Source: Halosimplex amylolyticum
Lineage (GTDB): Archaea; Halobacteriota; Halobacteria; Halobacteriales; Haloarculaceae
Direction of reading: 5' to 3'
Assembly (NCBI RefSeq): GCF_051414035.1
Contig: NZ_JBLKNW010000002.1
Location: 806,001-870,000, forward strand
DNA length: 64,000 nt
Shown: positions 39,495 through 47,685 of the stretch, in pieces
How positions within the stretch are numbered: position 1 is the first letter of the stretch
Layout: every line of letters starts with the position of its first letter
The notes under the pieces: generated by a model
What the model saw: the letters and a program-made list of their open reading frames with translations, nothing else
Databases searched by the model: none
Told to the model about the DNA's origin: nothing
Made by a program: the position numbers and the translations under genes

Positions 39495-41459
39495 ATGGGA
39501 CAGACACTTACGGAAAAGATTCTCGACGAGCACCTCGTCGAGGGCGAGCTCGAACCCGGCGAGGAGATCGGGATCGAGATCGACCAGGTCCTCACGCAGG
39601 ACACCACCGGGACGCTTGTGTGGCTGCAGTTCGAGGCGCTCGACCTGGACGACGTCCAGACCGAGGTCGCCGCGCAGTACTGCGACCACCAGACCTACCA
39701 GTTCGACTTCAAGAACACGGACGACCACCGCTTCCTCCGTTCGGCGGCGGGCAAGTTCGGCGCGCACTTCTCGCGCCCGGGCAACGGCATCTGCCACAAC
39801 GTCCACAAGGAGAACTTCGCCGCGCCGGGCAAGACGATGCTCGGTTCGGACTCCCACACGCCGACCCCCGGCGGGATGGGCGAACTCGCCATCGGTGCCG
39901 GCGGGCTCGACGTCGCCGTCGCGATGGGCGGTGGCGCCTACTACATCGACATGCCGGAGGTCGTCAACGTCCGCCTCGAAGGTGAGCTCCCCGAGTGGGC
40001 CACCGCGAAGGACGTCATCCTCGAGCTCTTGCGACGCCTCTCGGTGAAGGGTGGCGTCGGCAAGATCTTCGAGTACACCGGTCCGGGCGTGGACACCCTC
40101 TCGGTGCCCGAGCGGACGACGATCACCAACATGGGCACGGAGCTCGGCGCGACTTCCTCCATCTTCCCGACCGACGAGAAGACCGAGGAGTACCTCGAAG
40201 CCGTCGGCCGCTCCGAGGACTTCGAGCAGGTCGAGCCCGACGAGGACGCCGAGTACCACGACGAGATCGTGGTCGACCTCTCGGAGCTCGAGCCGCTCAT
40301 CGCCGAGCCCTCGATGCCCGACAACGTCGTCCCCGTCCGCGAGGTCGAGGGCGTCGACGTCGACCAGGTCATGATCGGCTCCTGTACGAACGGCGCCTAC
40401 GAGGACATCCTGCCCGCGGCGAAGATGCTCGAAGGCCGCGAGATCAACAAGACGACGGAGATGATCGTCGCGCCCGGCTCCAAGCAGGCCTCCGAGATGC
40501 TCGCCCGCGAGGGCTGGACGGCCGAGATGATGGCCGCCGGCGTCAACTTCTCCGAGGCGACCTGCGGCGCGTGTATCGGCAACGGCCACGTGCCCGCTTC
40601 GGACTCGGTCTCGCTGCGCACCTTCAACCGCAACTTCGAGGGTCGCTCCGGTATCGAGGACGACTCCGTGTACCTCTGTTCGCCCGAGGTCGCCACCGCG
40701 GCGGCGCTCGAGGGCGAGATCGTCGACCCGCGCGACCTCGACGACGTCGAGGACCCCGGCTTCGAACTCGCCGACCACTACGTCGGCGTCAGCGGCTCCG
40801 ACCTCATCACGCCCGACGAGGCCGTCGACGACGAGCTCATCAAGGGCCCGAACATCGGCGACGTGCCGCTGAAGGACCCGCTCCCGGCCGACCTGCACGG
40901 CGAGATCCTGCTGAAGATGCCGGACAACATCACGACCGACCACATCAGCCCGGCTAACGCCGACGTGCTGATGTACCGGTCGAACATCCCGAAGCTCTCC
41001 GAGTTCACGCTCACGCGCGTCGACGACACGTTCCCCGAGCGCGCCCTCGAGAACGACGGCGGCATCCTGCTCGCCGGCGAGAACTACGGACAGGGTTCCT
41101 CCCGCGAGCACGCGGCGCTGTGCCCGATGTACCTCGGCATCGACGCCGTCCTCGCCCAGAGCTTCGCCCGCATCCACAAGGCGAACCTCTTCAACTTCGG
41201 CATCGTCCCGCTGACGATCGACGAGGAGACCTACGAGGACATCGACCAGGGCGACGACGTCGAGATCGTCGACGACGTCGCCGAGGCGGTCCGCACGGGT
41301 CAGGAAGAGTTCACCATCCGCGTCAACGACGACTGGGAGGCCACCGCCAACCTCGACGCCTCGGAGCGCGAGCGCGAGATCCTCGCCGACGGCGGGAAGC
41401 TCACCCACGTCAAACAGCAGTACGAGTCCGACGAGTCCGGCGCGCCCGCAGACGACTGA
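39495..41459 (+). CDS. Aconitate hydratase
   Basis: Aconitase interconverts citrate and isocitrate in the TCA cycle via a [4Fe-4S] cluster. The 654-residue protein has the cluster cysteines C297 (MIGSCTNGAYED), C357 and C360 (TCGACIGNGH), the segment MLGSDSHTPTPGGMGELAIG near residues 115-134, and the swivel domain end GENYGQGSSREHAAL near residue 540. The length fits the shorter aconitase type rather than the ~900-residue bacterial AcnA. The ATG at 39495 (MGQTLTEKIL) follows the TATA box; the frame's earlier start at 39477 is less likely. A six-T tract at 41476 probably ends the message. Confidence 0.93.
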   Translation: MGQTLTEKILDEHLVEGELEPGEEIGIEIDQVLTQDTTGTLVWLQFEALDLDDVQTEVAAQYCDHQTYQFDFKNTDDHRFLRSAAGKFGAHFSRPGNGICHNVHKENFAAPGKTMLGSDSHTPTPGGMGELAIGAGGLDVAVAMGGGAYYIDMPEVVNVRLEGELPEWATAKDVILELLRRLSVKGGVGKIFEYTGPGVDTLSVPERTTITNMGTELGATSSIFPTDEKTEEYLEAVGRSEDFEQVEPDEDAEYHDEIVVDLSELEPLIAEPSMPDNVVPVREVEGVDVDQVMIGSCTNGAYEDILPAAKMLEGREINKTTEMIVAPGSKQASEMLAREGWTAEMMAAGVNFSEATCGACIGNGHVPASDSVSLRTFNRNFEGRSGIEDDSVYLCSPEVATAAALEGEIVDPRDLDDVEDPGFELADHYVGVSGSDLITPDEAVDDELIKGPNIGDVPLKDPLPADLHGEILLKMPDNITTDHISPANADVLMYRSNIPKLSEFTLTRVDDTFPERALENDGGILLAGENYGQGSSREHAALCPMYLGIDAVLAQSFARIHKANLFNFGIVPLTIDEETYEDIDQGDDVEIVDDVAEAVRTGQEEFTIRVNDDWEATANLDASEREREILADGGKLTHVKQQYESDESGAPADD

Positions 41460-41474
41460 CGCCACACCTTCTCC

Positions 41475-41482
41475 GTTTTTTC
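41475..41482 (+). terminator. Oligo-T terminator after the aconitase gene
   Basis: CCGTTTTTTC about 15-20 bases after the aconitase stop codon, a typical archaeal U-tract. Confidence 0.5.
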
Positions 41483-41504
41483 ACTCGTCGCCAGCGACGG
41501 CGCC

Positions 41505-41582
41505 GTCGACGTCTCTCGCCCGGATGCGACTGTCGTGCCTCAAGTCGACGTCTCTCGCCCGAGACCGGCTGTCGTACCTCAA
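41505..41582. repeat. Tandem 39-bp duplication ending the alpha/beta hydrolase gene
   Basis: GTCGACGTCTCTCGCCCG plus 21 further bases occurs at 41505-41543 and again at 41544-41582 with six or seven differences. In the hydrolase reading frame (minus strand) each 13-codon copy begins with TGA, so the gene's own stop lies in the inner copy and a second in-frame stop lies one unit later. Confidence 0.85.
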
Positions 41583-42484
41583 CGGGCTCTGTCTTGAAAC
41601 CCGTCGACGATCGCGAAGCAATCCCGTCGCCGGTCGCCGTGCATCAGGTAGTGGTCGCCGCCGTCGATCTCGACGTAGTCGGCGGTGTCGACGGTCAGTT
41701 CGTCGAAGTGGTCGAGCGAACCCGGCCGGTCGGCGATTTCGTCCTCCGTGCCGCGAATCACGAGCGTCGGCACGTCGATACCGGCGGGGTCCCAGGCGGG
41801 GTCGCCCTCGCAGGAGGCGCGCCAGTCGGCCAGCGCGCCGGTCTGGGCCTTGTACGTCGTCTCGTCGATGCCCTGGTTGGACTCGACCTGTGCCTGCCAG
41901 ATGCCCTCGAACAGTGCGTCGTCGCCGCCCTGGCGTTCGCGGACCGTCTCTCTGTCCTGGGTGTACCACGCCACGTCGACGCTGTCGAGGCCGAGCGCGT
42001 CCATCCCATCGGCGAAGTCGTATCGCGGCTTGTACACCGGTGCGACCTGGGTCAGCGAGGCCAGATCTGGGTCGTCGCGTTCGACGTAGCGGCCGCAGGT
42101 GTGACACCCCCACGAGACGCCGACGAGGTGGACGGCGTCGTAGTCTTCGCGGACCGTGGCGAGGGTATCGGCGACATCGTTTGCCGCCCGGTCGGCACGA
42201 ACTGGTGGCCCGCCGGCCTCGGGCGCGTCGTCCATCTCCGGGGGGAGGTCGCTGTCGCCGTACCCGCGAACGTCGAGCGCGTAGGCGCCACGGCCCAGAT
42301 CCGAGGCCGCGTGGAGCCACGAGTACGAGTCGTCGTCCGCGACGGGCGTGGCGAAGAGCGCGCGAGCGTTCGTGATGCTCCCGTGGACGAAGACCACCGC
42401 CTCCGTCGCACCCTCGGGGACCCGCTGCCAGCAGTTCAATCGAGCACCGTCTCGCGCCTCGACAGTCCGAGCACGAACGTTCAT
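41579..42484 (-). CDS. Alpha/beta-hydrolase-fold protein
   Basis: The 301-residue protein begins MNVRARTVEARDGARLNCWQ and has the alpha/beta hydrolase pattern: VVFVHGSITNARALF (oxyanion region), LVGVSWGCHTCGRY with nucleophile Ser in G-x-S-x-G near residue 122, TLVIRGTEDEIADRPG for the Asp and GGDHYLMHG for the His near residue 283. It is an esterase, lipase, peptidase or carbon-carbon hydrolase; no substrate motif stands out. A TATA-like GTATTTGG lies near 42509-42516 on this strand, 25-30 bases upstream. Its stop codon sits in a tandem 39-bp repeat. Confidence 0.88.
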   Translation of the reverse strand: MNVRARTVEARDGARLNCWQRVPEGATEAVVFVHGSITNARALFATPVADDDSYSWLHAASDLGRGAYALDVRGYGDSDLPPEMDDAPEAGGPPVRADRAANDVADTLATVREDYDAVHLVGVSWGCHTCGRYVERDDPDLASLTQVAPVYKPRYDFADGMDALGLDSVDVAWYTQDRETVRERQGGDDALFEGIWQAQVESNQGIDETTYKAQTGALADWRASCEGDPAWDPAGIDVPTLVIRGTEDEIADRPGSLDHFDELTVDTADYVEIDGGDHYLMHGDRRRDCFAIVDGFQDRAR

Positions 42485-42787
42485 GCTGGCCAACACGTCT
42501 CGAACGCCCAAATACGGACGGGGTGGTCGGAGCACGACGGCGCAGCCGCTGTCGTCGATAGCGTCCGTCGTCACTGTGGAGCGTGCGGTCGGTAGCAAAC
42601 CGCTTCGAAGAGAGTGGGGTGGGGAGGGTGGAGTGGCACCCATCTGGGTGCATTGGGTCCTGTGAGTGGTGTCGTTAAGAATTTTGTGGAGCACCACAGG
42701 CGCCGGTAGTCCCGGTCTCGGCCGTCGTTCCGGGCGTTCTCGGCGGTGGCAGTAGACATTTGTACGGTGGCCACCTACGCGGCGACA

Positions 42788-43306
42788 GTGACGACGGTCG
42801 CACGGGACGAGGCGGCGGGACCGGACGTACGGATCCGCGAGGCCGAACGCGCCGACCTGCTCGCCGTCTTCCACATCGAGCAGGAGGCGTTCCCCCAGCC
42901 GTGGCCGTTCTCGGCGTTCGAGCGCTTCCTCGACGAGCCGGGGTTCCTCGTCGCGCAGGTCCGCGACGCCGACGACTCGCGGGAGACGGCGACGATCGGC
43001 GACGACGGGCGCGTCGTGGGGTACGTCGTGGCCGACGTGGTGCCCAACCACGGCGAGGATCTGGGCCACGTCAAGGACATCGCGGTCGCCGAGGAGCGCC
43101 GCAGCGAGGGCATCGGCCGGCGCCTCCTCCAGCGCGCGCTGACCGCGCTCGCCGCCCAGAACGCCGCCTCCGTAAAACTCGAAGTCAGGGAGTCCAACGA
43201 CGCCGCGATGGACCTGTACCGCCGGTTCGGCTTCGAGCACCACGGCACCCTTCCCGGCTACTACGCCAACGGCGAGGACGCGCTCGTGATGGTCCGCGAG
43301 TTCTGA
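42788..43306 (+). CDS. GNAT acetyltransferase, RimI-like (ribosomal protein S18-alanine N-acetyltransferase)
   Basis: The protein of about 172 residues has a single GNAT fold: IREAERADLLAVFHIEQEAF, FPQPWPFSAFERFL near residues 36-49, the acetyl-CoA loop VAEERRSEGIGRRLLQRALT (R/Q-x-x-G-x-G/A) near residues 99-118, and the final SNDAAMDLYRRFGFEHHGTL. This pattern is the RimI/Naa10-like branch that acetylates protein N-termini. Three in-frame GTG starts are possible at 42746, 42767 and 42788; I chose 42788 (VTTVARDEAAG) because related haloarchaeal RimI proteins have a short N-terminus and no obvious TATA box marks the others. Start uncertain, function likely. Confidence 0.82.
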   Translation: MTTVARDEAAGPDVRIREAERADLLAVFHIEQEAFPQPWPFSAFERFLDEPGFLVAQVRDADDSRETATIGDDGRVVGYVVADVVPNHGEDLGHVKDIAVAEERRSEGIGRRLLQRALTALAAQNAASVKLEVRESNDAAMDLYRRFGFEHHGTLPGYYANGEDALVMVREF

Positions 43307-43327
43307 CCGACGACAGCCGTCGCGGCG

Positions 43328-43609
43328 CTACTCCTGTTCGTCCCTGAGCGCCTCCGCGATGGCCTCCAGATCGGCCTTTCTGAAGCTGTCGCCGCTGTCT
43401 TCGCTATCGCCGTCCAGCCCGTCGACGGCCGCGCGGATGGCCGCCCGCATCGCCGGTTTCGACGGCTGGCCGCTCGTGTCGACGTCGGCGTCGACGGCGT
43501 CGCAGATGGCCGCGAGCGCCTCTTTCGTGAACGAACTCGACACCTCGCGTTCGAAGCGGCCGACCGAGACGCGGATCTCGTTGCGCAGGGCGTGAACTGT
43601 CGGTGACAT
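43328..43609 (-). CDS. Conserved small acidic protein, function unknown
   Basis: The 93-residue protein begins MSPTVHALRNEIRVSVGRFE and ends FRKADLEAIAEALRDEQE. It looks helical, with two similar helical halves (VSSSFTKEALAAICDAV near residues 23-39 and DSFRKADLEAIAEAL near 74-88), each a F-x-K-x-x-L-x-A-I motif, so it may be an internal duplication of a helix-extended-loop or SAP-like unit. An Asp/Ser linker joins them. It converges on the RimI-like gene with a 21-base gap; upstream lies the giant inverted repeat. I do not recognise the family. Confidence 0.65.
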   Translation of the reverse strand: MSPTVHALRNEIRVSVGRFEREVSSSFTKEALAAICDAVDADVDTSGQPSKPAMRAAIRAAVDGLDGDSEDSGDSFRKADLEAIAEALRDEQE

Positions 43610-43720
43610 GGTGTTGTCGTCGCGGCCGTCGGTGGTGTACGTTGTGGTCGACGAGTTAGCGGGGGCTGCGAAACGGATCCGGGCGACTGCTGTCCCGTAA
43701 CCGCACTCACCGTCGTAGCC

Positions 43721-44000
43721 GCGAACAGCGTGAAAGCCCCCGCTCGCTCCAGTCGAGGGGCTCGCTGCGCGCTTCGCTCGCTACGCTCGCTCCAGTGCTT
43801 ACGTCGCCCGTCTTCCCGGAGCGAGCGGCCCCTTTCATTCCCACCCGTGTCGGGTGGTCGGTCAGTCTGTGCGGGTGGGAATGAAAGGGGCGACCCGTTC
43901 GGCGAAGGCGGACGAAGCAAGCACCGCAGGTGAGCGGTGCGAACCGAGGAGCGCAGCGAGGCCCCCGAGCCGAACGGGTCGGGGCTTTCACGCTGTTTGC
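43721..44000. repeat. Giant inverted repeat, family copy B (~280 bp)
   Basis: The outer 20 bases GCGAACAGCGTGAAAGCCCC at 43721 return as GGGGCTTTCACGCTGTTTGC at 43981 with one mismatch. The inner 20 bases GCCCCTTTCATTCCCACCCG (43828-43847) return perfectly inverted at 43872-43891, around a 24-base loop. Intermediate arm sequence (CTGCGCTCCTC, GCGGTGCTTGCTTC) matches copy A at 20532-20801. Short frames through it (for example 43707-44054 minus) are artefacts of the repeat. Confidence 0.9.
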
Positions 44001-44081
44001 GGTACCGATCGAGTCATCGGTCGCAGTGGCGTCGGTTGCGCCGTCCGAGGTCACCGATCCCCCTCGAAGACCAGTTCCCGA

Positions 44082-45326
44082 TCACCACGCAGCTAACGCG
44101 TCTCGGCCGTGGTTGTACGAGAGGATGCCGAGGAAGGCGAACACGCCGGTGAAGGCGAAGGCGCCGCCGAGGAAGAACACCCAGTCGATGCCGGCGTTGC
44201 TCGTCAACCAGCCACCGGCGAGCGGCGCGAGTACGGACCCGGGCCGCCAGACCAGGTCGCGAACGCCGAAACTTGAGGCGACGCCCTGTCCTTTGCCTTC
44301 GTCAGCGAACAGCGCCATGCTGGCCGGTTCGCGGATGGAGTCGGCGACGCCCAGGAGGCCGTTCAGGACCACGAGCGGGATGAACGCCGCCGAGAGCGTC
44401 CCGAGGAACGGGAAGGTATCGGGCAGGCCGAGCGCGCCGCCGATGACGGGGGTGAAGGGGACGACGACGGCGATAGTGCCGTAGAAGAGGCCGCCGACGA
44501 AGACGAAGCGGGCGCGGCCGAATTTGTCCGAGAGCCCGCCCGTGTAGGGCTGGCAGATCATGTTGGTGAACTTCTCGGCGGCGAGGATGACCGCGACCGC
44601 CGTCGCGGCCTCGTACCCCAGTCCGCCCCTGCTGGCTTCCAGTCCGGCGTAGATGGGCACCCAGGTGCGGACGAGCGTCACCGCGACGGCGTACTGGGCG
44701 CGGAAACTCGTCATCGTGAGGATGCGTTTGTTGAAGGCCAGATCGGTGAAGGGAAAGCCGTGGATGCGGGTGTCGTCGGGCTCGACCCACAGCCAGACGA
44801 CGACGAACGCCGCCGCGGCGACGACCATCAGCAGGCCGAACACCGCTTCGAACCCGAACAGGTCGTAGAGCGCTCCGGCGGAGAACGTCCCGCCGATGGC
44901 CGCCGCGAACCGCCAGGCGTTGGAGGTCCCGATGGTGTTGGCCCGCTCGGACTCGCGGGCCAGGTCGCCCACGAGCGCCAGCGCAATGAGCCCGGCCGCG
45001 GTGGCGGCGATCCCCTGGACGGCCCGGACGGCGATGAACTGCCAGCTCGTCCCGACGAAGGCGAAGCCAAGGTAGACGAACACGGAGAGGCCGAGCCCGC
45101 CCAGCAGTACCGTGCGTTTGTCGTAGCGGTCGCCCGCCCACGAGATGGGGATGATCCCGACCGCCTGCGCGAACGTCAGTCCGGTCGCGAACATCCCGAG
45201 CACGAACCCCTCGGCACCGAGTTCGTTGATGAACGTCGGCAGGAGCGTCAGCAGCGTGACGAGCCCGAACGAACTCGCGAATCGCGTGAAATACAGCGCC
45301 CGCAGTTGCTTTCCTGTATCGGTCAC
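44082..45326 (-). CDS. Major facilitator superfamily transporter
   Basis: The 414-residue protein has twelve predicted membrane helices and the MFS loop-2 motif as AGDRYDKRTVLLGG near residue 61 (G-D-R-x-x-K-R) and GGLSDKFGRARFVFVGG near residue 274 in the second half. It starts at a GTG (VTDTGKQLRALYFTRFASSF); the longer frame adds ~80 residues of non-coding sequence. The substrate cannot be read; the cluster is not linked to a pathway, lying between a giant inverted repeat and the aldehyde dehydrogenase promoter. Efflux of a small organic molecule is a common role for related haloarchaeal proteins. Confidence 0.85.
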   Translation of the reverse strand: MTDTGKQLRALYFTRFASSFGLVTLLTLLPTFINELGAEGFVLGMFATGLTFAQAVGIIPISWAGDRYDKRTVLLGGLGLSVFVYLGFAFVGTSWQFIAVRAVQGIAATAAGLIALALVGDLARESERANTIGTSNAWRFAAAIGGTFSAGALYDLFGFEAVFGLLMVVAAAAFVVVWLWVEPDDTRIHGFPFTDLAFNKRILTMTSFRAQYAVAVTLVRTWVPIYAGLEASRGGLGYEAATAVAVILAAEKFTNMICQPYTGGLSDKFGRARFVFVGGLFYGTIAVVVPFTPVIGGALGLPDTFPFLGTLSAAFIPLVVLNGLLGVADSIREPASMALFADEGKGQGVASSFGVRDLVWRPGSVLAPLAGGWLTSNAGIDWVFFLGGAFAFTGVFAFLGILSYNHGRDALAAW

Positions 45327-45717
45327 TGATCGGACGGTTGCGATACGGGCCAAAAGCGATTCCGATAGTCGAAGAATTCTCTCCCATCGGCGACAGGTCG
45401 GTGACGAGCAGATCGTCTCGCGCCGAACGGCAGTGGGTGCACTGTCGCGGCCTCCGTGCCGCGGCGGAGTCGGACGAGGTCTGATCACGGGCGCAGATCG
45501 TCCGCAGGTTCTCGCTCGGTGGAGACGAGCGCCACGTCCAGGTCGGGCCTCTGTGACTGCGGCCATCGCACTGCTCGAAGAGACCGGACGCGACCGAGAG
45601 CGGGACGCTCGACCCGACCGCGCTCTTCCGTTGCGGCGCGACCGCCCTCTCGATGGTACGATAGAGAGCCGTACGACCCGATTCGATCGCCGTCGCCGAT
45701 GTCAGCTAGCTGATGTG
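45327..45717. other. ~390-base gap with a 12-bp palindrome before the ALDH promoter
   Basis: No gene is supported. TCAGCTAGCTGA at 45702-45713 is a perfect 12-bp palindrome a few bases before the TATA box at 45718 and could be a regulator site for the aldehyde dehydrogenase operon. Confidence 0.5.
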
Positions 45718-45727
45718 AAATATTCAA
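45718..45727 (+). promoter_or_regulatory. TATA box of the aldehyde dehydrogenase operon
   Basis: AAATATTCAA about 45-50 bases before the ATG at 45770; it implies a short leader of about 20 nucleotides. Confidence 0.5.
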
Positions 45728-45769
45728 CACGAAAATCACTAAGTCGGGGTGGATCATAATTGATGATGT

Positions 45770-47296
45770 ATGTCTACAGAGAGTGGATCGCAAGACCCGG
45801 CGGAGCGAAAGTCGGCGATCAGAACGCGCCACGAGCAGGCAGCGAACGAGGTACTCCCGGATCATCGGAATCTGTTCATCGGGGGCGAGTGGGTTCCGAG
45901 TGCCTCCGGGGAGACCTTCGAAACGACCGATCCGACGACCGGCGAGACACTCGCCGAGGTGCAGGCCGGCAACGCCGAGGACATCGACCGGGCCGTCGCG
46001 GCCGCGTGGGAGGCCTACGACGAGACGTACAGCGAGACGTCGACGGCCGAGCGGCAGGCGATGCTCGAATCCATCGCCGACGCCGTCGAGGAACACAAAG
46101 AGGAGTTCGCACGCCTCGAAAGCCTGGACAACGGCAAACCCATCACCGAGGCGCGCATCGACATGACCCTCGTCGCCGACCACTTCCGGTACTTCGCCGG
46201 CATCGCGCGCGCCCACGAGGGGGTGACCGTCGACACCGACGACAGCAGGCACGTCCAGACCCTCCGCGAGCCGTACGGTGTCGTCGGACAGATCATCCCG
46301 TGGAACTTCCCGCTGCTGATGGCGGCCTGGAAGCTCGGCCCCGCGCTGGCGGCCGGCAACACGGTCGTCCTCAAACCCGCCGAGGAGACCCCGATGACCA
46401 TCCTGAAACTGATGGAGGTCACCGAAGACGTGATTCCGGACGGCGTGGTCAACGTCGTCACCGGATTCGGCACGGAGGCGGGCGCACCCCTCTCCGAACA
46501 CCCGGACGTTCGGAAACTCGCGTTCACCGGGTCGACCGAAGTCGGCCGGGAGGTGATGAAGAGCGCTGCGGACAACATCACCGACCTCACGCTGGAACTG
46601 GGCGGAAAGAGTCCGCTGGTCGTCTTCCCCGACGCGGACCTCGAACGGGCCGTCCAGACGACCATCACGGCCATCTTCTTCAACACCGGGGAGTGCTGCT
46701 GTGCCGGATCGCGGCTGTTCGTCCACGAAGACGTCAAAGACGAGTTCCTGGACGAACTGGCGGCGGCGGCGGAGGAGCTGACCGTGGACGACCCGCTGCT
46801 GGAGTCGACGGACCTCGGTCCGAAGGTGACCGCCGAACAGGTCGAACGGACGATGGGCTACATCCAGGAAGCCGAAGAAGCGGGGGCGGCGTTCGTCACC
46901 GGCGGGAGCCAGCCCGACGACGAGGCCCTGTCCGACGGCTGTTTCGTCGCGCCGACCCTCATCGACGACATCGACCACGACAACAGGGCCGTCCAGGAGG
47001 AGATCTTCGGGCCGGTCCAGGAGGTGTTCACCTGGAGCGACTACGACGAGATGATCGAACTGGCCAACGACGTGGATTACGGCCTCGCGGCGGGTGTCCT
47101 CACCGAGGACCTGACGACGGCCCACCAGGCCGTCAAGGACATCGAGGCCGGCAACATCTGGGTCAACACCTACAACGACTTCCCGGCGGGCCAGCCCTTC
47201 GGCGGGTACAAGCAGTCCGGGATGGGCCGGGAGACCGCCCAGGAAGCCGTCGAACACTACACGCAGACGAAGACTGCCAACATCTCGCTGCGGTAG
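45770..47296 (+). CDS. NAD(P)-dependent aldehyde dehydrogenase
   Basis: ALDHs oxidise aldehydes to acids with NAD(P). The 508-residue protein has the catalytic and cofactor landmarks: PWNFPLLMAAWKLGPALAAG near residues 179-198, VLKPAEETP, LAFTGSTEVGRE near residue 249, the Glu in LELGGKSPLVVFPDADLE near 280, and the nucleophile region NTGECCCAGSRLF near residues 306-318. The unusual double Cys next to the nucleophile is visible. The protein fits the betaine-/general-aldehyde ALDH clade; substrate unknown. A small protein gene starts one base after its stop, so it is probably an operon. Confidence 0.92.
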   Translation: MSTESGSQDPAERKSAIRTRHEQAANEVLPDHRNLFIGGEWVPSASGETFETTDPTTGETLAEVQAGNAEDIDRAVAAAWEAYDETYSETSTAERQAMLESIADAVEEHKEEFARLESLDNGKPITEARIDMTLVADHFRYFAGIARAHEGVTVDTDDSRHVQTLREPYGVVGQIIPWNFPLLMAAWKLGPALAAGNTVVLKPAEETPMTILKLMEVTEDVIPDGVVNVVTGFGTEAGAPLSEHPDVRKLAFTGSTEVGREVMKSAADNITDLTLELGGKSPLVVFPDADLERAVQTTITAIFFNTGECCCAGSRLFVHEDVKDEFLDELAAAAEELTVDDPLLESTDLGPKVTAEQVERTMGYIQEAEEAGAAFVTGGSQPDDEALSDGCFVAPTLIDDIDHDNRAVQEEIFGPVQEVFTWSDYDEMIELANDVDYGLAAGVLTEDLTTAHQAVKDIEAGNIWVNTYNDFPAGQPFGGYKQSGMGRETAQEAVEHYTQTKTANISLR

Positions 47297-47297
47297 C

Positions 47298-47675
47298 GTG
47301 ACCGTCCCCTTCCCGGAGCTATCTTCGGGTCGAATCCGGGCCGGGCACGTCTCGGTGGCGCCCGACGGGACGGCCTACGTCGTCCCCTCGGGGATGCACG
47401 AGCGACTGCGTGACGCGGTCGTGTCGGACACCGGCGAGCGAGCGGGGGACCCGAAGGTCGACCTCGCGCTGGCCGGGTGGGCCTCGCTGCAGAGCGACGG
47501 GATGACCGACCGGGTGAACGTCGACGCCCCCGACGGCTTCGCGAACGAGTCCATCGTCAGGCGATTCGCTCGCTCGCACGACGCCGGTTCCGTCGCCGTG
47601 GCGTACCACCCCAGCGGCGAGGTGCGCCGGTGGACCGATCCCGACGCCGTCACGCTGCCGGAGACGTCGAAATAG
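47298..47675 (+). CDS. Unrecognised 125-residue protein coupled to ALDH
   Basis: The gene begins with GTG one base after the ALDH stop, so the two are almost certainly co-transcribed and coupled. The product reads MTVPFPELSSGRIRAGHVSV, then VAPDGTAYVVPSGMHERLRD and VAVAYHPSGEVRRWTDPDAV near the C-terminus; the mix of strand and turn residues suggests a small beta-rich fold. No known enzymatic or binding motif is seen. It may modify or assist ALDH, or process the aldehyde substrate. I do not recognise it, and I would not assign a function. Confidence 0.75.
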   Translation: MTVPFPELSSGRIRAGHVSVAPDGTAYVVPSGMHERLRDAVVSDTGERAGDPKVDLALAGWASLQSDGMTDRVNVDAPDGFANESIVRRFARSHDAGSVAVAYHPSGEVRRWTDPDAVTLPETSK

Positions 47676-47685
47676 ACGGGTCCTC

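Noticed and set aside
43707..44054. Short open frames inside the giant inverted repeat B
   Set aside because: Both strands are open because the repeat is palindromic. The translations (Arg/Ser/Pro-rich with GACFxRLRR-like words) reflect DNA repeats shared with copy A rather than protein conservation.
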